A stretch of 64,000 nucleotides of DNA from Actinomadura citrea (GCF_013409045.1 NZ_JACCBT010000001.1:3038001-3102000); one strand, 5' to 3'; counted from the first letter of the stretch, positions 24,481 to 33,173 are shown. A program made the numbers and translations. Notes: a model not told the origin generated them from the sequence alone.

Positions 24481-26634
24481 TCAGCGGCACGCCCCGAGTG
24501 CCGCGGAGCCGACGATCCGCCGGGACGACTCGCCCACCATGATCTTGTAGCAGCCGGCGGCGACCTTCCACGCCTTCGCCACCTCGTTCCAGTAGGCGAA
24601 CGAGCGCGACGACAGCGGGAACGTCACCTTCGCGCTCCGCCCGGGCGCGAGGGCGACCTTGGCGTATCCCTTGAGCTGCTTGGGCGGTTGCGGGACCTCC
24701 GCGCCCGGCGACGGCATGCCGATGTACAGCTGCGGCACGGCGACCCCGGCTCGTCGACCGGTGTTGGTGACGGTCACCTGCACGGACTTGGAGGTCGCGA
24801 CCAGCCCGCTGTAGGCGAACGTGGTGTAGGACAGGCCGTGCCCGAACGGGAACCGGGGCGCGATTCCCTTCGCGTTGTAGTGCCGGTAGCCGACCATGAC
24901 GCCCTCGGAGAACGTGGTGTTCTTGTCGAGACCGGGGTACTGCGCCGGATTCCCGGACGCGGGCGCGTCGTTCTCGTTGGCGGGGAACGTCACGGGAAGC
25001 CGTCCGCCGGGGTCCACGTCCCCGTACAGGACGCGGGCCAAGGCGTCCCCCGCCTCCTGACCCGGATACCAGGCTTCGACGATGCCCCTCACCTGTCCCG
25101 CCCAGGGCGTCAGCACGGGCCCGCCCGTGTTCAGCACGACGACCGTGTTGGGATTGGCCTTGGCGACCTCGGAGATCAGGCCGTCCTGGTCGCCCCTGAG
25201 CGGCTCACCGCATCGCAGCGTCAGGCACGACTTGTCGAAGAACTCGCCCTGGCTGTCGGTCGCGAACACGATGGCGAGGTCGGCGGCGCGGGCCGTGGCG
25301 GCGGCGCCCCCGCGGTCGTCGCCGTCGTGGTAGGTCACCCTGGTTCCGGAGCCCGCGCGGCGGGAGATGCCGTCCTGCGCGCTCACGGTCGCGAACGGGA
25401 CGACCTTCGCCGAGCCGAAGCCGCTCGGGCTCTGCCGCGCGGCCCGCCCGATCAGCGCGATCGACCCCGGGGCCCGGAGCGGGAGGACGCCGTCGTTCTT
25501 CAGCAGCGTGATCCCGCCCTCCTCGACGACCCTGGCGGCGTTCCGGCTCGCCGTCCGGTCGGCGCGGCCGAGGTCGTTGGGGTACGCCTGCCGGTCGAAC
25601 ACCCCGAACCTGAACATCGTCCGCAGGACGGCGCGCACGTGTGCGTCGATGGCGGCCTGCGTGACCTTCTTCTGCGCGACGGCCAGCTTCAGCAGGAACG
25701 CGTTGTACTTCATGCCGAAGGGCAGTTCCATGTCCAGCCCGCCGTTGGCGGCGCCGGCGGCGTCCTGCACGGCGGTGTGGTCGGACGGGACGAACCCCGT
25801 GAACCCCCACTCCGACCGCAGGATCCCGTTGAGGACGGCGTCGTCCTGGCAGGCCCACCGGCCGTTCAGCTTGCCGAACCCGCACATCACCGTCGCGGTG
25901 CCCGCGTCCTTCACCGCGGCCTCGAACGGCGGCAGGTAGATCTCGCGGAGCGTGCGCGGGTCGACGTTCATGCCGAGCGACAGCCGGTCGGTCTCCTGCG
26001 TGTAGACGGCCATGTGCTTGACCGAGGTCATCACGCCCTGCGCCTGCGCGCCCCGGATCCACGGCACGCCGAGGGTCGCCGACAGGTAGGGGTCCTCGCC
26101 GAACCCCTCGAACGTCCGGCCGTTGCGGGGCGTGCGCAGGACGTCCACGGTCGGGCCGAAGACCAGGTCGTTGCCCCGGTGCCTGGCCTCCCACGCAACC
26201 GTCCCGCCGTACAGCCGGGCCGCCTCCGGGTCGAAGGCCGCCGCGAGCGCGATCGGCGCGGGCAGCGCCGTCGCCGTGCCCTGCCGGACGCCGGCCGGGC
26301 CGTCGGCCATGCGGACCGGCGGGATGCCGAGCCGGTCGATCCCGTCGGCGGTGTCGGCGTGCGCGTTCTCGGAGAAACCGCCGAGCGGCCCGCCGAGCGG
26401 ATCGTCCGACGCGAGCATCGAGATCTTCTCGTCGTCGGTCATCCGCGGCAGCAGCAGCGCCGCCCGCCGGTCGGGCGCCAGCGCGGCGTCGCACCACGGC
26501 CGCCGGGCCAGGTCGCCGCAGCGCCCGGCCGCCGCCCGCGCCTCGCCGGGCGCGGACGCCGCGGTCACCACCGCCGTCAGGGCCAGCGCGGAGGCGACCG
26601 CGAGCGCCGCCGGCAGCCCGCGCCCCGGCCTCAT
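24481..26634 (-). CDS. Secreted glycoside hydrolase family 3 (beta-glucosidase-like)
   Basis: 717 aa. A signal peptide (basic MRPGRG, hydrophobic core to about residue 25, cleavage near ARA) precedes a GH3 N-domain, a GH3 C-domain and a C-terminal fibronectin III-like domain (FPFGHGLSYTTFAYSGL onward). The nucleophile motif, usually SDW, reads VPSDH (D285, H286), a Trp-to-His change next to the catalytic Asp. Other conserved parts are RMADGPAGVR, FGPTVDVLRTPRNGRTFEGFGEDP and SVKHMAVYTQE. It should release terminal beta-linked sugars outside the cell; glucose versus xylose or N-acetylglucosamine cannot be decided. Its start overlaps the upstream decarboxylase-like gene by four bases. Confidence 0.9.
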   Translation of the reverse strand: MRPGRGLPAALAVASALALTAVVTAASAPGEARAAAGRCGDLARRPWCDAALAPDRRAALLLPRMTDDEKISMLASDDPLGGPLGGFSENAHADTADGIDRLGIPPVRMADGPAGVRQGTATALPAPIALAAAFDPEAARLYGGTVAWEARHRGNDLVFGPTVDVLRTPRNGRTFEGFGEDPYLSATLGVPWIRGAQAQGVMTSVKHMAVYTQETDRLSLGMNVDPRTLREIYLPPFEAAVKDAGTATVMCGFGKLNGRWACQDDAVLNGILRSEWGFTGFVPSDHTAVQDAAGAANGGLDMELPFGMKYNAFLLKLAVAQKKVTQAAIDAHVRAVLRTMFRFGVFDRQAYPNDLGRADRTASRNAARVVEEGGITLLKNDGVLPLRAPGSIALIGRAARQSPSGFGSAKVVPFATVSAQDGISRRAGSGTRVTYHDGDDRGGAAATARAADLAIVFATDSQGEFFDKSCLTLRCGEPLRGDQDGLISEVAKANPNTVVVLNTGGPVLTPWAGQVRGIVEAWYPGQEAGDALARVLYGDVDPGGRLPVTFPANENDAPASGNPAQYPGLDKNTTFSEGVMVGYRHYNAKGIAPRFPFGHGLSYTTFAYSGLVATSKSVQVTVTNTGRRAGVAVPQLYIGMPSPGAEVPQPPKQLKGYAKVALAPGRSAKVTFPLSSRSFAYWNEVAKAWKVAAGCYKIMVGESSRRIVGSAALGACR

Positions 26635-27215
26635 CCGCCCGCCCCCTCCTCGCGCGGAACCTGATCCTCGTGCCGGCCGTCATCCTCGTTCTGGACGCGC
26701 AGGGCGTTCAGCGTGAAGGCGACCATGTGGTAGTGGCCGATCAGCATCACCAGCTCGATCAGCTCGTGCTCCCCGAAGCGCGTGGCCAGCTCCGTCCACG
26801 TCGCGTCGCTGACCGTGCCGCTCTCGTGCAGCTCGTCCGCGGCGGCCAGCACCATGCGGTCGTCGTCGCTCCAGCCGTGCCCGTCCGGATCCTCGCGGAG
26901 TGCGGCGATCTCGTCCTCGGTGAGCCCCGCGTCCAGCGCGACCCGGCGGTGGTGGTCCCACTCGTACGCGCAGGACCGGTGGTGCGCCGTGCGCAGGATC
27001 GCCAGCTCGCGGTCGCGGGCGCCCAGCGTCCCGTTCATCAGCAGCATCGAGCCGAACCCGATCCACGACCGGAACAGCTCCGGGTGCCGGGCGAGCGTGG
27101 TGATGACGTTGAGGGGCCCGATCGTCTCGGTCACGGCCCTGACCACGTCGTCCCACTCCTCCTCGGGGAGCGGGTCGAAGCGCGGGACGCGGTCTCCTGG
27201 GGTGTCGGCGCACAT
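26631..27215 (-). CDS. Carboxymuconolactone decarboxylase-like (AhpD-fold) protein
   Basis: 194 aa, all-helical AhpD-fold pattern: LFRSWIGFGSMLLMNGTLGARDRELAILRTAHHRSCAYEWDHHRRVALDAGLT. Only one cysteine is in the active-site helix (HRSCAYEWDHH), so it is not a CxxC thiol peroxidase; it resembles the single-Cys carboxymuconolactone decarboxylase group. The substrate is unknown. Its stop overlaps the ATG of the GH3 gene, an unexpected pairing. ATG at 27215. Confidence 0.85.
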   Translation of the reverse strand: MCADTPGDRVPRFDPLPEEEWDDVVRAVTETIGPLNVITTLARHPELFRSWIGFGSMLLMNGTLGARDRELAILRTAHHRSCAYEWDHHRRVALDAGLTEDEIAALREDPDGHGWSDDDRMVLAAADELHESGTVSDATWTELATRFGEHELIELVMLIGHYHMVAFTLNALRVQNEDDGRHEDQVPREEGAGG

Positions 27216-27308
27216 GGCGACATTTCTGCCACCAATCAGTGGGAAAGTTCTAGTGCGCCGGGGAAAGTTGGCCGAATCGTGTCACGGGAGGCGCGTGCGG
27301 CGGCGGGC

Positions 27309-28361
27309 TCACGTGCTGCGCGTGGTGGCCGCCACCGCGAGCTCCGCCAGCGCCTCCCGGGCACCGGCGGTGACGGGGGCCGCCCGCAGGGCCTTCTCCG
27401 CCTCGCGCAGGTAGCGCTCGATCATGGCCTCGCACGCGGCGAGGCCCCCGGTCTCCTCGATGATGGCGCGCAGCTCGTCCACGCCGGGGCGGTCCAGCGC
27501 CGGGTCGCCGAGCCGGCGCTCCAGCGCCGCGGCCTGGGCCGCGGAGGCACGTTCCAAGGTGAGCGCGACCAGGACGGTCCGCTTGCCCTCGCGCAGGTCG
27601 TCGCCGGCGGGCTTGCCGGTCTCGGCCGGGTCGCCGAACACGCCCAGCACGTCGTCGCGGAGCTGGAAGGCGATGCCGAGCGGCAGACCGTAGCCGGTGA
27701 GCGCGGCCGCCACGTCGGGACGGGCCCCGGCCAGGGCCGCGCCGAGGTGCAGCGGGCGCTCGATCGTGTACTTGGCGCTCTTGTACTCCACCACGCGCAG
27801 CGCCGTCGCGACGTTCGCCTGGCGGCGCGCCCCCTCCAGCATGTCGAGGTACTGGCCGCACATGACCTCGGTGCGCATGAGGTCGTAGACCGCCCGGCCG
27901 CGCAGCCTGCTCGCGCCGTCCAGCCCGGAGGTCTCGAACATCTCGCCCGACCAGGCCAGGCACAGGTCGCCGAGCAGGATGGCGGCGCCGCCGCCGAAGG
28001 ACTCGGCGTCGCCCGGCCACGCCTGCGCGCGGTGCAGCGCCTCGAAGCGCCGGTGGGCGGACGGCTGGCCGCGCCGGGTGTCGCTGGAGTCCATCACGTC
28101 GTCGTGGATCAGCGCGCTCGCCTGGAGCAGCTCCAGGGACGCGGCGGCGGCCACGATGCCGGGCCCGTCCTCGCCGCCCGCCGCGCGCCACCCCCAGTAG
28201 CAGAACGCCGGCCGCAGCCGCTTCCCGCCGCCGAGCAGGGCGTCCAGGGCCGACAGCAGCGGTGCGAGGTCCTCGCTGATGGCGCGCAGCGCGGGGCGCC
28301 GGAGGTCGACGAAGGCCAGCAGCGCCTCGTCGACCTCCTTGCGGATCCGGGTGGTCGACAT
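27309..28361 (-). CDS. Polyprenyl (geranylgeranyl) diphosphate synthase
   Basis: 350 aa trans-isoprenyl diphosphate synthase. GGGKRLRPAF, the first Asp-rich motif IHDDVMDSSDTRRG, GDLCLAWSGEMF, YKSAKYTIERPLHLGA and the second motif QLRDDVLGVFGDP are in the expected order. The second motif has Gly in place of the last Asp of DDxxD, common in actinobacterial IdsA proteins. It makes C15-C20 or longer diphosphates for menaquinone, carotenoid or other terpenoids; chain length is not predictable. ATG at 28361; divergent from metF, as in mycobacteria and Streptomyces. Confidence 0.9.
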   Translation of the reverse strand: MSTTRIRKEVDEALLAFVDLRRPALRAISEDLAPLLSALDALLGGGKRLRPAFCYWGWRAAGGEDGPGIVAAAASLELLQASALIHDDVMDSSDTRRGQPSAHRRFEALHRAQAWPGDAESFGGGAAILLGDLCLAWSGEMFETSGLDGASRLRGRAVYDLMRTEVMCGQYLDMLEGARRQANVATALRVVEYKSAKYTIERPLHLGAALAGARPDVAAALTGYGLPLGIAFQLRDDVLGVFGDPAETGKPAGDDLREGKRTVLVALTLERASAAQAAALERRLGDPALDRPGVDELRAIIEETGGLAACEAMIERYLREAEKALRAAPVTAGAREALAELAVAATTRST

Positions 28362-28560
28362 GCCGAGATCGTATCCACCTGGGTGCTTTCCACCCTCCAT
28401 CACGAGCGTGTGATGTCACTAGATCTTCAGAAATATGGACATAACGCATGTTGGGTGTGGCGAGCATCACGCGGATCGGCGGCCCCGGGCGGTGCCCTCC
28501 GCTGCCCTCCGCTCTCCGCTGTTCCGGTCCGCCCGGGCGGCGCTTCTGTAGGCTTGGGGA

Positions 28561-29496
28561 ATGCGACGCGTACGCCCCGACAGGCCCCCCACCGTCCGAG
28601 AACTGCTCGCTTCGGGCGAGCGCTCGTTCTCGTTCGAGTTCTTCCCGCCCAAGACCGACAAGGGCGCGCGGAACCTGTGGCGTACGATCCGCGAGCTGGA
28701 GTCCCTGCACCCGACGTTCGTGTCCGTCACCTACGGCGCGGGCGGCGGCACCCGCGACACGACCGTCGACATCGTCGAGCGCATCGCCACCGACACCACC
28801 CTCACGCCGGTCGCGCACTTCACCGCCGTGAACCACTCGCAGGCCGAGCTCCGCAACCTGATCGGCCGGTTCGCCGCCGTCGGCGTCCGCAACGTGCTGG
28901 CGCTGCGCGGCGACCCGCCCGGCGACCCGATGGGGGAGTGGGTCAAGCACCCGGACGGCGTCGAGTACGCCGCCGAACTGGTCCGGATGATCCGCTCCTA
29001 CGGCGACTTCAGCGTCGGCGTCGCCGCGTTCCCCTACAAGCACCCGCGCTCGCGCGACATCGAGAGCGACACCCGCCACTTCGTGGCCAAGTGCCGGGCC
29101 GGCGCCGACTACGCGATCACCCAGATGTTCTTCCGCGCCGAGGACTACTTCCGGCTGCGCGACCGCGTCGACGCCGCCGGCTGCGACGTGCCGATCCTGC
29201 CCGGCATCATGCCGGTCACCCGGCTCAGCACGATCGAGCGGTCCGAGCAGCTGTCGGGCGCGCCGTTCCCGCCCGAGGTCAGGGCCCGCTTCGAGGCCGT
29301 CGCCGACGACCCGGAGGCCGTCCGCCGGCTCGGCATCGAGCACGCGGCCGAGCTGTGCTGCGAACTGCTCGACCAGGGCGCGCCGGGCATCCACTTCATC
29401 ACGTTCAACCAGTCCACGGCGACGCGCGAGGTCTACTCGCTGCTGGACGGCGCCGGGTACGGCGCCAGGGGCAGCGTCCCGCCCATCACCGCGTAG
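28561..29496 (+). CDS. metF: Methylenetetrahydrofolate reductase
   Basis: 311 aa TIM-barrel flavoprotein reducing 5,10-methylene-THF to 5-methyl-THF for methionine synthesis. Family motifs: FSFEFFPPKT near the N-terminus, VSVTYGAGGGTRDTT, HFTAVNHS, NVLALRGDPPGD, AAFPYKHPRS, ADYAITQMFF and LPGIMPVT. Full length. The last 64 bases overlap the 3' end of the convergent acetyltransferase gene. The ~200-base gap upstream includes a lower-GC patch (28400-28450) likely to hold promoters for both metF and the divergent prenyl synthase. Confidence 0.94.
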   Translation: MRRVRPDRPPTVRELLASGERSFSFEFFPPKTDKGARNLWRTIRELESLHPTFVSVTYGAGGGTRDTTVDIVERIATDTTLTPVAHFTAVNHSQAELRNLIGRFAAVGVRNVLALRGDPPGDPMGEWVKHPDGVEYAAELVRMIRSYGDFSVGVAAFPYKHPRSRDIESDTRHFVAKCRAGADYAITQMFFRAEDYFRLRDRVDAAGCDVPILPGIMPVTRLSTIERSEQLSGAPFPPEVRARFEAVADDPEAVRRLGIEHAAELCCELLDQGAPGIHFITFNQSTATREVYSLLDGAGYGARGSVPPITA

Positions 29497-30035
29497 CGGG
29501 GTCCGCCGCCCGGGAACTCGAAGTCGGTCAGCAGGTCGACCATGCCGACCGAACGGTAGAGGGTGCGCGCCGGGGTGTCCGGCCTCCTGTCGAGCGTCGA
29601 CAGCACGACCGTCCGCTCCGGCCGCCCGTTGCAGAGCGCGGTGAGCAGGGCCCGGCCGAGGCCCCTGCCCTGCGCCTGCGGATGGACGTGCAGTTCGGCG
29701 ACCTCGAAGGCGTTCTCCAGCCACGAGTCGGCGTGCTCGGGCCCCTCCCGGTCGGACAGCGCCTGGTGGACGACGTCGTGCCACCACTGGCCGCGCGCCC
29801 CGTGGAATCCGTAGGCGAACCCCTGGACGGGCGCCGGCATGACGGGCAGCGCTCCGCGCCGCTCGACCACGCACGCGCGGAACCCCGGATACGAGGCATG
29901 CCGCTCCATGATGGTGTGCCGGCCCGGGAGCTGCTCGTTCGGCGGCTCCATCGCGGCCGCGTACACGTCCAGCATGGGGCTCAGCCTGCGTAGGAAGGCA
30001 CGTTCGTCGATCTCGCGCAGCTTCGGGTCCCTCAC
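29433..30035 (-). CDS. GNAT-family N-acetyltransferase
   Basis: 200 aa. The acetyl-CoA-binding motif is visible as VAELHVHPQAQGRGLGRALLTAL at about 115-137, followed by TVVLSTLDRRPDTPARTLYRSVGM, the usual beta-strand/helix end of the fold. The substrate is unknown. It starts 10 bases after the stop of the WXG-like gene, so it is probably the last cistron of a five-gene minus-strand operon. Its 3' end overlaps metF by 64 bases in opposite orientation, which could let the two transcripts interfere. Confidence 0.85.
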   Translation of the reverse strand: MRDPKLREIDERAFLRRLSPMLDVYAAAMEPPNEQLPGRHTIMERHASYPGFRACVVERRGALPVMPAPVQGFAYGFHGARGQWWHDVVHQALSDREGPEHADSWLENAFEVAELHVHPQAQGRGLGRALLTALCNGRPERTVVLSTLDRRPDTPARTLYRSVGMVDLLTDFEFPGGGPRYAVMGGTLPLAPYPAPSSSE

Positions 30036-30045
30036 CCGACAGAGA

Positions 30046-30378
30046 CTAGACCCGCGTGACGGTCCGCTGGGTGACGGAAAGCCGATCGTAGAGGTCCCAG
30101 AGGATCCGGTCGGCGGCCTTCCGCAGTGTTCCGCGGTTGGCGTCGAGCTGCCCGCCCCACTCGCGCGCCTCCGGGCCGAGCCACGCGTCCGTCCCGCCGA
30201 GCGCCTTCACGGGCCCGTCCAGTGCCTGGCGGAGCCGGTCGATGCTGCCGTAGGCGTCCGCGTACGCCTGGTAGAGCTGCTGGTACTCCGGATTCGGCTG
30301 CTCGGCGGGCGACAGCCGCGCCGAAGCGGCGCCCGTGATCGGCGGGGGCAGGCTGCCGGGAGGCGGTGGGGCGGCCAT
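30046..30378 (-). CDS. Small WXG-like helical protein
   Basis: 110 aa. The Pro-rich N-terminus (PPPPGSLPPP) is followed by two predicted helices separated by DAWLGPEAREW, where W-L-G fits the WXG turn of type VII secretion substrates. The length (about 100 aa) also fits the WXG100 family, though similarity is weak. It begins nine bases after the stop of the 280-aa gene upstream, with GAGAGG before its ATG. No secretion ATPase is in the window. Export by an ESX-like system is only a suggestion. Confidence 0.6.
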   Translation of the reverse strand: MAAPPPPGSLPPPITGAASARLSPAEQPNPEYQQLYQAYADAYGSIDRLRQALDGPVKALGGTDAWLGPEAREWGGQLDANRGTLRKAADRILWDLYDRLSVTQRTVTRV

Positions 30379-30387
30379 GGCGACCTC

Positions 30388-31230
30388 TCAGGCGGTGGCG
30401 GTGGACGGGTGCAGGTCGAGCCTGGCGATGGCCTCGCGCGTGCGGCCGCTCATGTCGGCCCCCAGGAGCACCTGGACGGCGACGGGACGGACCCCGGCGT
30501 GGTCGGCCCCGGCCAGGAAGGCGCGCAGCCATCTCACGTCCATCGTCAGATGGTGGCTGGACGTGCCGAGGGACTGCTGCACGGCCTCCAGCCTCGCCTT
30601 GTCCCCCTGGGCGGCCTTCAGCAGATCGGCGGCGCCCGCCGGGCCGAGACGCTCGTACAGCTTCTCGGTGTAGTCGGGGTCGCCGGCGTTGGCCTCCAGG
30701 TGTCTCCACACCGGGTCCGGGACGGGGCGGCCGTGCTGGACGGACGCCGCCACGGACAGTGCGTCGGCCTTGGCGGCCCGGGCGGCGGCCGGCCGGTCGG
30801 GGAAGCCGCCGAGGTCGCCGGCGCCGTGCGGGGTCGGTCGCGGCGCCGCCTTCGCGGGCGAGGTCCGGTGCGGCGGCGCCTTCACCGGGCGCGGCGTCCC
30901 CACCGGGCCGCCGCCGGTCTTGCGCGGCACCGGAGCCGGGGTGGGCGCCGGCGGCATGTCGATGCCACCGCCAGGGGAGGGATGCGTGACCGCGAAGTTG
31001 TACCGGCGCGTCAGCATCCCGAGCTGCTCGGCGGCCCACCGCGCCACCTCGTCGGCCTGCCTGTACCCGGCCGTGGAGACGCCGGGCGGCGGGCGATGGC
31101 CGTTCAGCCACCCCTGGATCGCGTTCTGCGCGTCCTGGAGCTGCCTGATGACCTGGTTGAGCGCGGGCGGGTCGATCCCCCGGAACTCCGGGTCGCGCGC
31201 CGCCGGACCCGTCCGCATCTGCGTCGCCAT
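30388..31230 (-). CDS. Putative type VII-like helical/Pro-rich protein
   Basis: 280 aa. The N-terminal ~85 residues are helical (FRGIDPPALNQVIRQLQDAQ then YRQADEVARWAAEQLGMLTRRY), resembling ESX-associated helical domains. A ~55-residue Pro/Thr/Lys linker follows (about 93-145). The C-terminal ~110 residues include DPVWRHLEANAGDPDYTEKLYERLGPAGAADLLKAAQ, a pattern seen in helical regions of actinobacterial secreted toxins. No catalytic motif is recognised. ATG at 31230 has a strong GGAGGGG immediately upstream, better than ATGs at 31251 or the longer frame. It is probably coexpressed with the 110-aa WXG-like gene. Confidence 0.6.
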   Translation of the reverse strand: MATQMRTGPAARDPEFRGIDPPALNQVIRQLQDAQNAIQGWLNGHRPPPGVSTAGYRQADEVARWAAEQLGMLTRRYNFAVTHPSPGGGIDMPPAPTPAPVPRKTGGGPVGTPRPVKAPPHRTSPAKAAPRPTPHGAGDLGGFPDRPAAARAAKADALSVAASVQHGRPVPDPVWRHLEANAGDPDYTEKLYERLGPAGAADLLKAAQGDKARLEAVQQSLGTSSHHLTMDVRWLRAFLAGADHAGVRPVAVQVLLGADMSGRTREAIARLDLHPSTATA

Positions 31231-31285
31231 CACCCCTCCGGTGCTCGCCATCGCCGTTTCCCGACTCCCCAGAATCACACTGGTG

Positions 31286-31636
31286 TCACTGGCTGTCGAG
31301 TGCCCTGCCCACCGATTCGGCATCGCGCGCCACGACGGCGGTCTCGTCCGCCACGACGATCGGACGCTGGATCAGCACCGGGTTCGCCACCATGACCTCG
31401 ATCCAGCGGGCCCGGTCGCGTTCGAGGTCCCTGAGCCCGAGCTCCTTGGCGACCGGCTCGTTCAGCCGCGCCACGTCCCACGGCTCGGCGCCGATCCGGG
31501 TGAGGACATCGTCCAACTCCTGCGCCGTGGGCGGCTCGTCCAGGTAGCGGCGCTCGGTGTACCGCACGCCGGCCTCGTCCAGCGCGGCCTTGGCGGCGCG
31601 GCTCTTCGAGCAGCGCGGGTTGTGCCAGAGTTCCAT
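31286..31636 (-). CDS. ArsC/Spx-family thioredoxin-fold protein
   Basis: 116 aa. The single-Cys active site NPRCSKSRAAKAALDEAG and the downstream VLIQRPIVV segment are typical of the ArsC/Spx/YffB family. It could be a glutaredoxin-type arsenate reductase, but no arsenic genes are nearby and many relatives act in unrelated redox roles. The start at ATG 31636 has GGAGGTGGAG upstream and overlaps the YbaK stop by one base. Confidence 0.85.
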   Translation of the reverse strand: MELWHNPRCSKSRAAKAALDEAGVRYTERRYLDEPPTAQELDDVLTRIGAEPWDVARLNEPVAKELGLRDLERDRARWIEVMVANPVLIQRPIVVADETAVVARDAESVGRALDSQ

Positions 31637-32100
31637 CACTCCACCTCCGCCGGGGCTCCCCCGGTGATCCTCAGCAGCTCGCCGTACGACGTGGGGAAGA
31701 CGGTGTGCGGGTGCCCGCCCGCCGCCCACACCTCGTCGTACCTTTCCAGCCAGATGTCCACCAGTGTGCGGATCGGCTCCGGATGGCCGACCGGCGCGAC
31801 GCCCCCGATCGGCTGGCCGGTCGCCTCCCGGACGAACTCCGGCGACGCCCGCCGCACCTTCGCCGCGCCCACCAGCGCCGCGACCTTCACCGTGTCGACG
31901 CGGTGCGCGCCGCTGGTCATCACCAGCAGCGGCGACCCGTCGGCGTCGAACACCAGGCTGTTGGCGATCGCGCCGACCTCGCAGCCGAGCTGCTCGGCCG
32001 CGGCCTGCGCCGTCCTCGCGGAGTCGGGCAGCTCGACGATCGCTCCCGCCGCGCCCAGGTCGAGCAGAGCCTTCGCGACGATTTCGGCATTCGGATGCAT
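31636..32100 (-). CDS. YbaK/EbsC-family (prolyl-tRNA deacylase-like) protein
   Basis: 154 aa. The YbaK fold is indicated by IANSLVFDADGSPLLVMTSGAHRVDTVKVAALVGAAKVRRASPEFVREATGQPIGGVAPVGHP, including the lysine in VRRA-adjacent VGAAKV and the GGVAPVGH loop. Relatives hydrolyse mischarged Cys- or Ala-tRNA(Pro). ATG at 32100. It is the first gene of the minus-strand run ending with the GNAT gene and diverges from the L,D-transpeptidase gene 23 bases away. Confidence 0.88.
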   Translation of the reverse strand: MHPNAEIVAKALLDLGAAGAIVELPDSARTAQAAAEQLGCEVGAIANSLVFDADGSPLLVMTSGAHRVDTVKVAALVGAAKVRRASPEFVREATGQPIGGVAPVGHPEPIRTLVDIWLERYDEVWAAGGHPHTVFPTSYGELLRITGGAPAEVE

Positions 32101-32123
32101 GGGTAGAACTTTAAGGTCAGTGC

Positions 32124-32912
32124 ATGCGAGGGAGAGCGATCGACGTGCGGAAGAGCGCGGTTCTGCTGATCGGGGCCGTCGTCCTGACGGGCTGCAACGA
32201 CATCGACGCGGCGGGGTCCGCCCCGTCGAAGGAGGCGCCGAAGGGGACGCCGTCCAAGGCGCCGGCGACGCCCACACCGAGCCCCGGGCACCGCAAACTG
32301 AAACCGGGCGCCAAGGGGCCCGACGTCCAGGCGCTCCAGCGGCGCCTCAAGGCATTGCACTACGACCCCGGAAAAGCGGACGGGAAGTACGGGCCGTCCA
32401 CGCAGACGGCCGTGTGGGCGTTCCAGGCGGTGAACCGTCTCAAGCAGAAGAGCACCCTTTCCGCCTCGTTCTGGAAGGCCCTGGACGCTCCCAAGGAGCC
32501 GCGGCCGGTGGCCGAGAAGCGCGAGAAGAACCGCGTCGACGTGGATCTGAAGCGCCAGTACCTCGTCCTCTACAAGAGCGGCAGCCCGCGGCTCATCACG
32601 CACGTGTCGTCGGGTTCGGGGGAGTACTACTGCGCCAAGGACCGGGGCGCGACCGTCGCGCGCTGCCGCTACGCCACGACCGGCACGGGCGACTTCCGGA
32701 CGGGACGCCGCGCCTCCGGCTGGGAGACCTCGCCGCTGGGGCAGCTCTACAACCCCATCTACTTCAACGGCGGCATCGCGTTCCACGGCGCCCTGGACGT
32801 GCCCATGCACCCCGCCTCGCACGGCTGCGTCCGCATGCCGATGCACATCGCCCGGTACTTCCCGGACGAGGTCGGCACGGGCGTCCCCGTGCATGTCAGG
32901 CGGCCTCGCTAG
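32124..32912 (+). CDS. Lipoprotein L,D-transpeptidase with peptidoglycan-binding domain
   Basis: 262 aa. A signal with lipobox LTGC (C24) predicts a membrane-anchored lipoprotein on the outer face. A Pro/Thr/Lys linker leads to a PG_binding_1 domain (about 60-110: GPDVQALQRRLKALHYDPGKADGKYG) and a YkuD catalytic domain (about 135-260) with the active-site segment HPASHGCVRM (C235, HG-C-R). It should form 3-3 crosslinks in peptidoglycan or attach ligands to it. ATG at 32124; a later in-frame start would cut into the signal. Confidence 0.92.
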   Translation: MRGRAIDVRKSAVLLIGAVVLTGCNDIDAAGSAPSKEAPKGTPSKAPATPTPSPGHRKLKPGAKGPDVQALQRRLKALHYDPGKADGKYGPSTQTAVWAFQAVNRLKQKSTLSASFWKALDAPKEPRPVAEKREKNRVDVDLKRQYLVLYKSGSPRLITHVSSGSGEYYCAKDRGATVARCRYATTGTGDFRTGRRASGWETSPLGQLYNPIYFNGGIAFHGALDVPMHPASHGCVRMPMHIARYFPDEVGTGVPVHVRRPR

Positions 32913-32986
32913 CCTCCCCGCGGGAGCCGCGTCCGGGCCGCTGTCAACCCCGCTGACCTGCGGGATACGACACGCGTTCGAACACG

Positions 32987-33015
32987 TTGACGAATCGCCG
33001 TCAGGGCGGTTTACT
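32987..33015 (+). promoter_or_regulatory. Candidate sigma-70-type promoter upstream of HEPN gene
   Basis: TTGACG (32987-32992) and TTTACT (33010-33015) are separated by exactly 17 bases, a near-consensus housekeeping promoter. Transcription would begin around 33022, immediately before or within the SOS box. Confidence 0.55.
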
Positions 33016-33025
33016 GTGAAGCGCG

Positions 33026-33041
33026 TCGAACTTATGTTCGA
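33026..33041. promoter_or_regulatory. LexA-binding SOS box
   Basis: TCGAACTTATGTTCGA is a perfect match to the Gram-positive/mycobacterial SOS box (CGAAC-N4-GTTCG with flanking T/A). It overlaps the predicted transcription start of the promoter just upstream, the ideal place for LexA repression, and lies 132 bp before the HEPN-protein ATG. Confidence 0.8.
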
Positions 33042-33173
33042 TGTGGTGCGGGACTCGCGGCCCGCGCCAGGGCGACGTCCCCGCCGATTGCGGTGTTTCG
33101 GCGGGACGGACGGCCGGGCGGAGTGAGGGGAAGCTCTCCGCCCGGCCGGCCCGAGCCCCGGAAGGAGGCAGAC

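Noticed and set aside
26670..29993. An 1107-codon plus-strand open frame across the decarboxylase-like gene, prenyl synthase and metF
   Set aside because: Low-complexity translation with no motifs; it lies antisense to, or out of frame with, three clear genes.
32976..32983. GTTCGAAC palindrome upstream of the HEPN promoter
   Set aside because: It lacks the four-base spacer of an SOS box; kept separate from the perfect box at 33026-33041.
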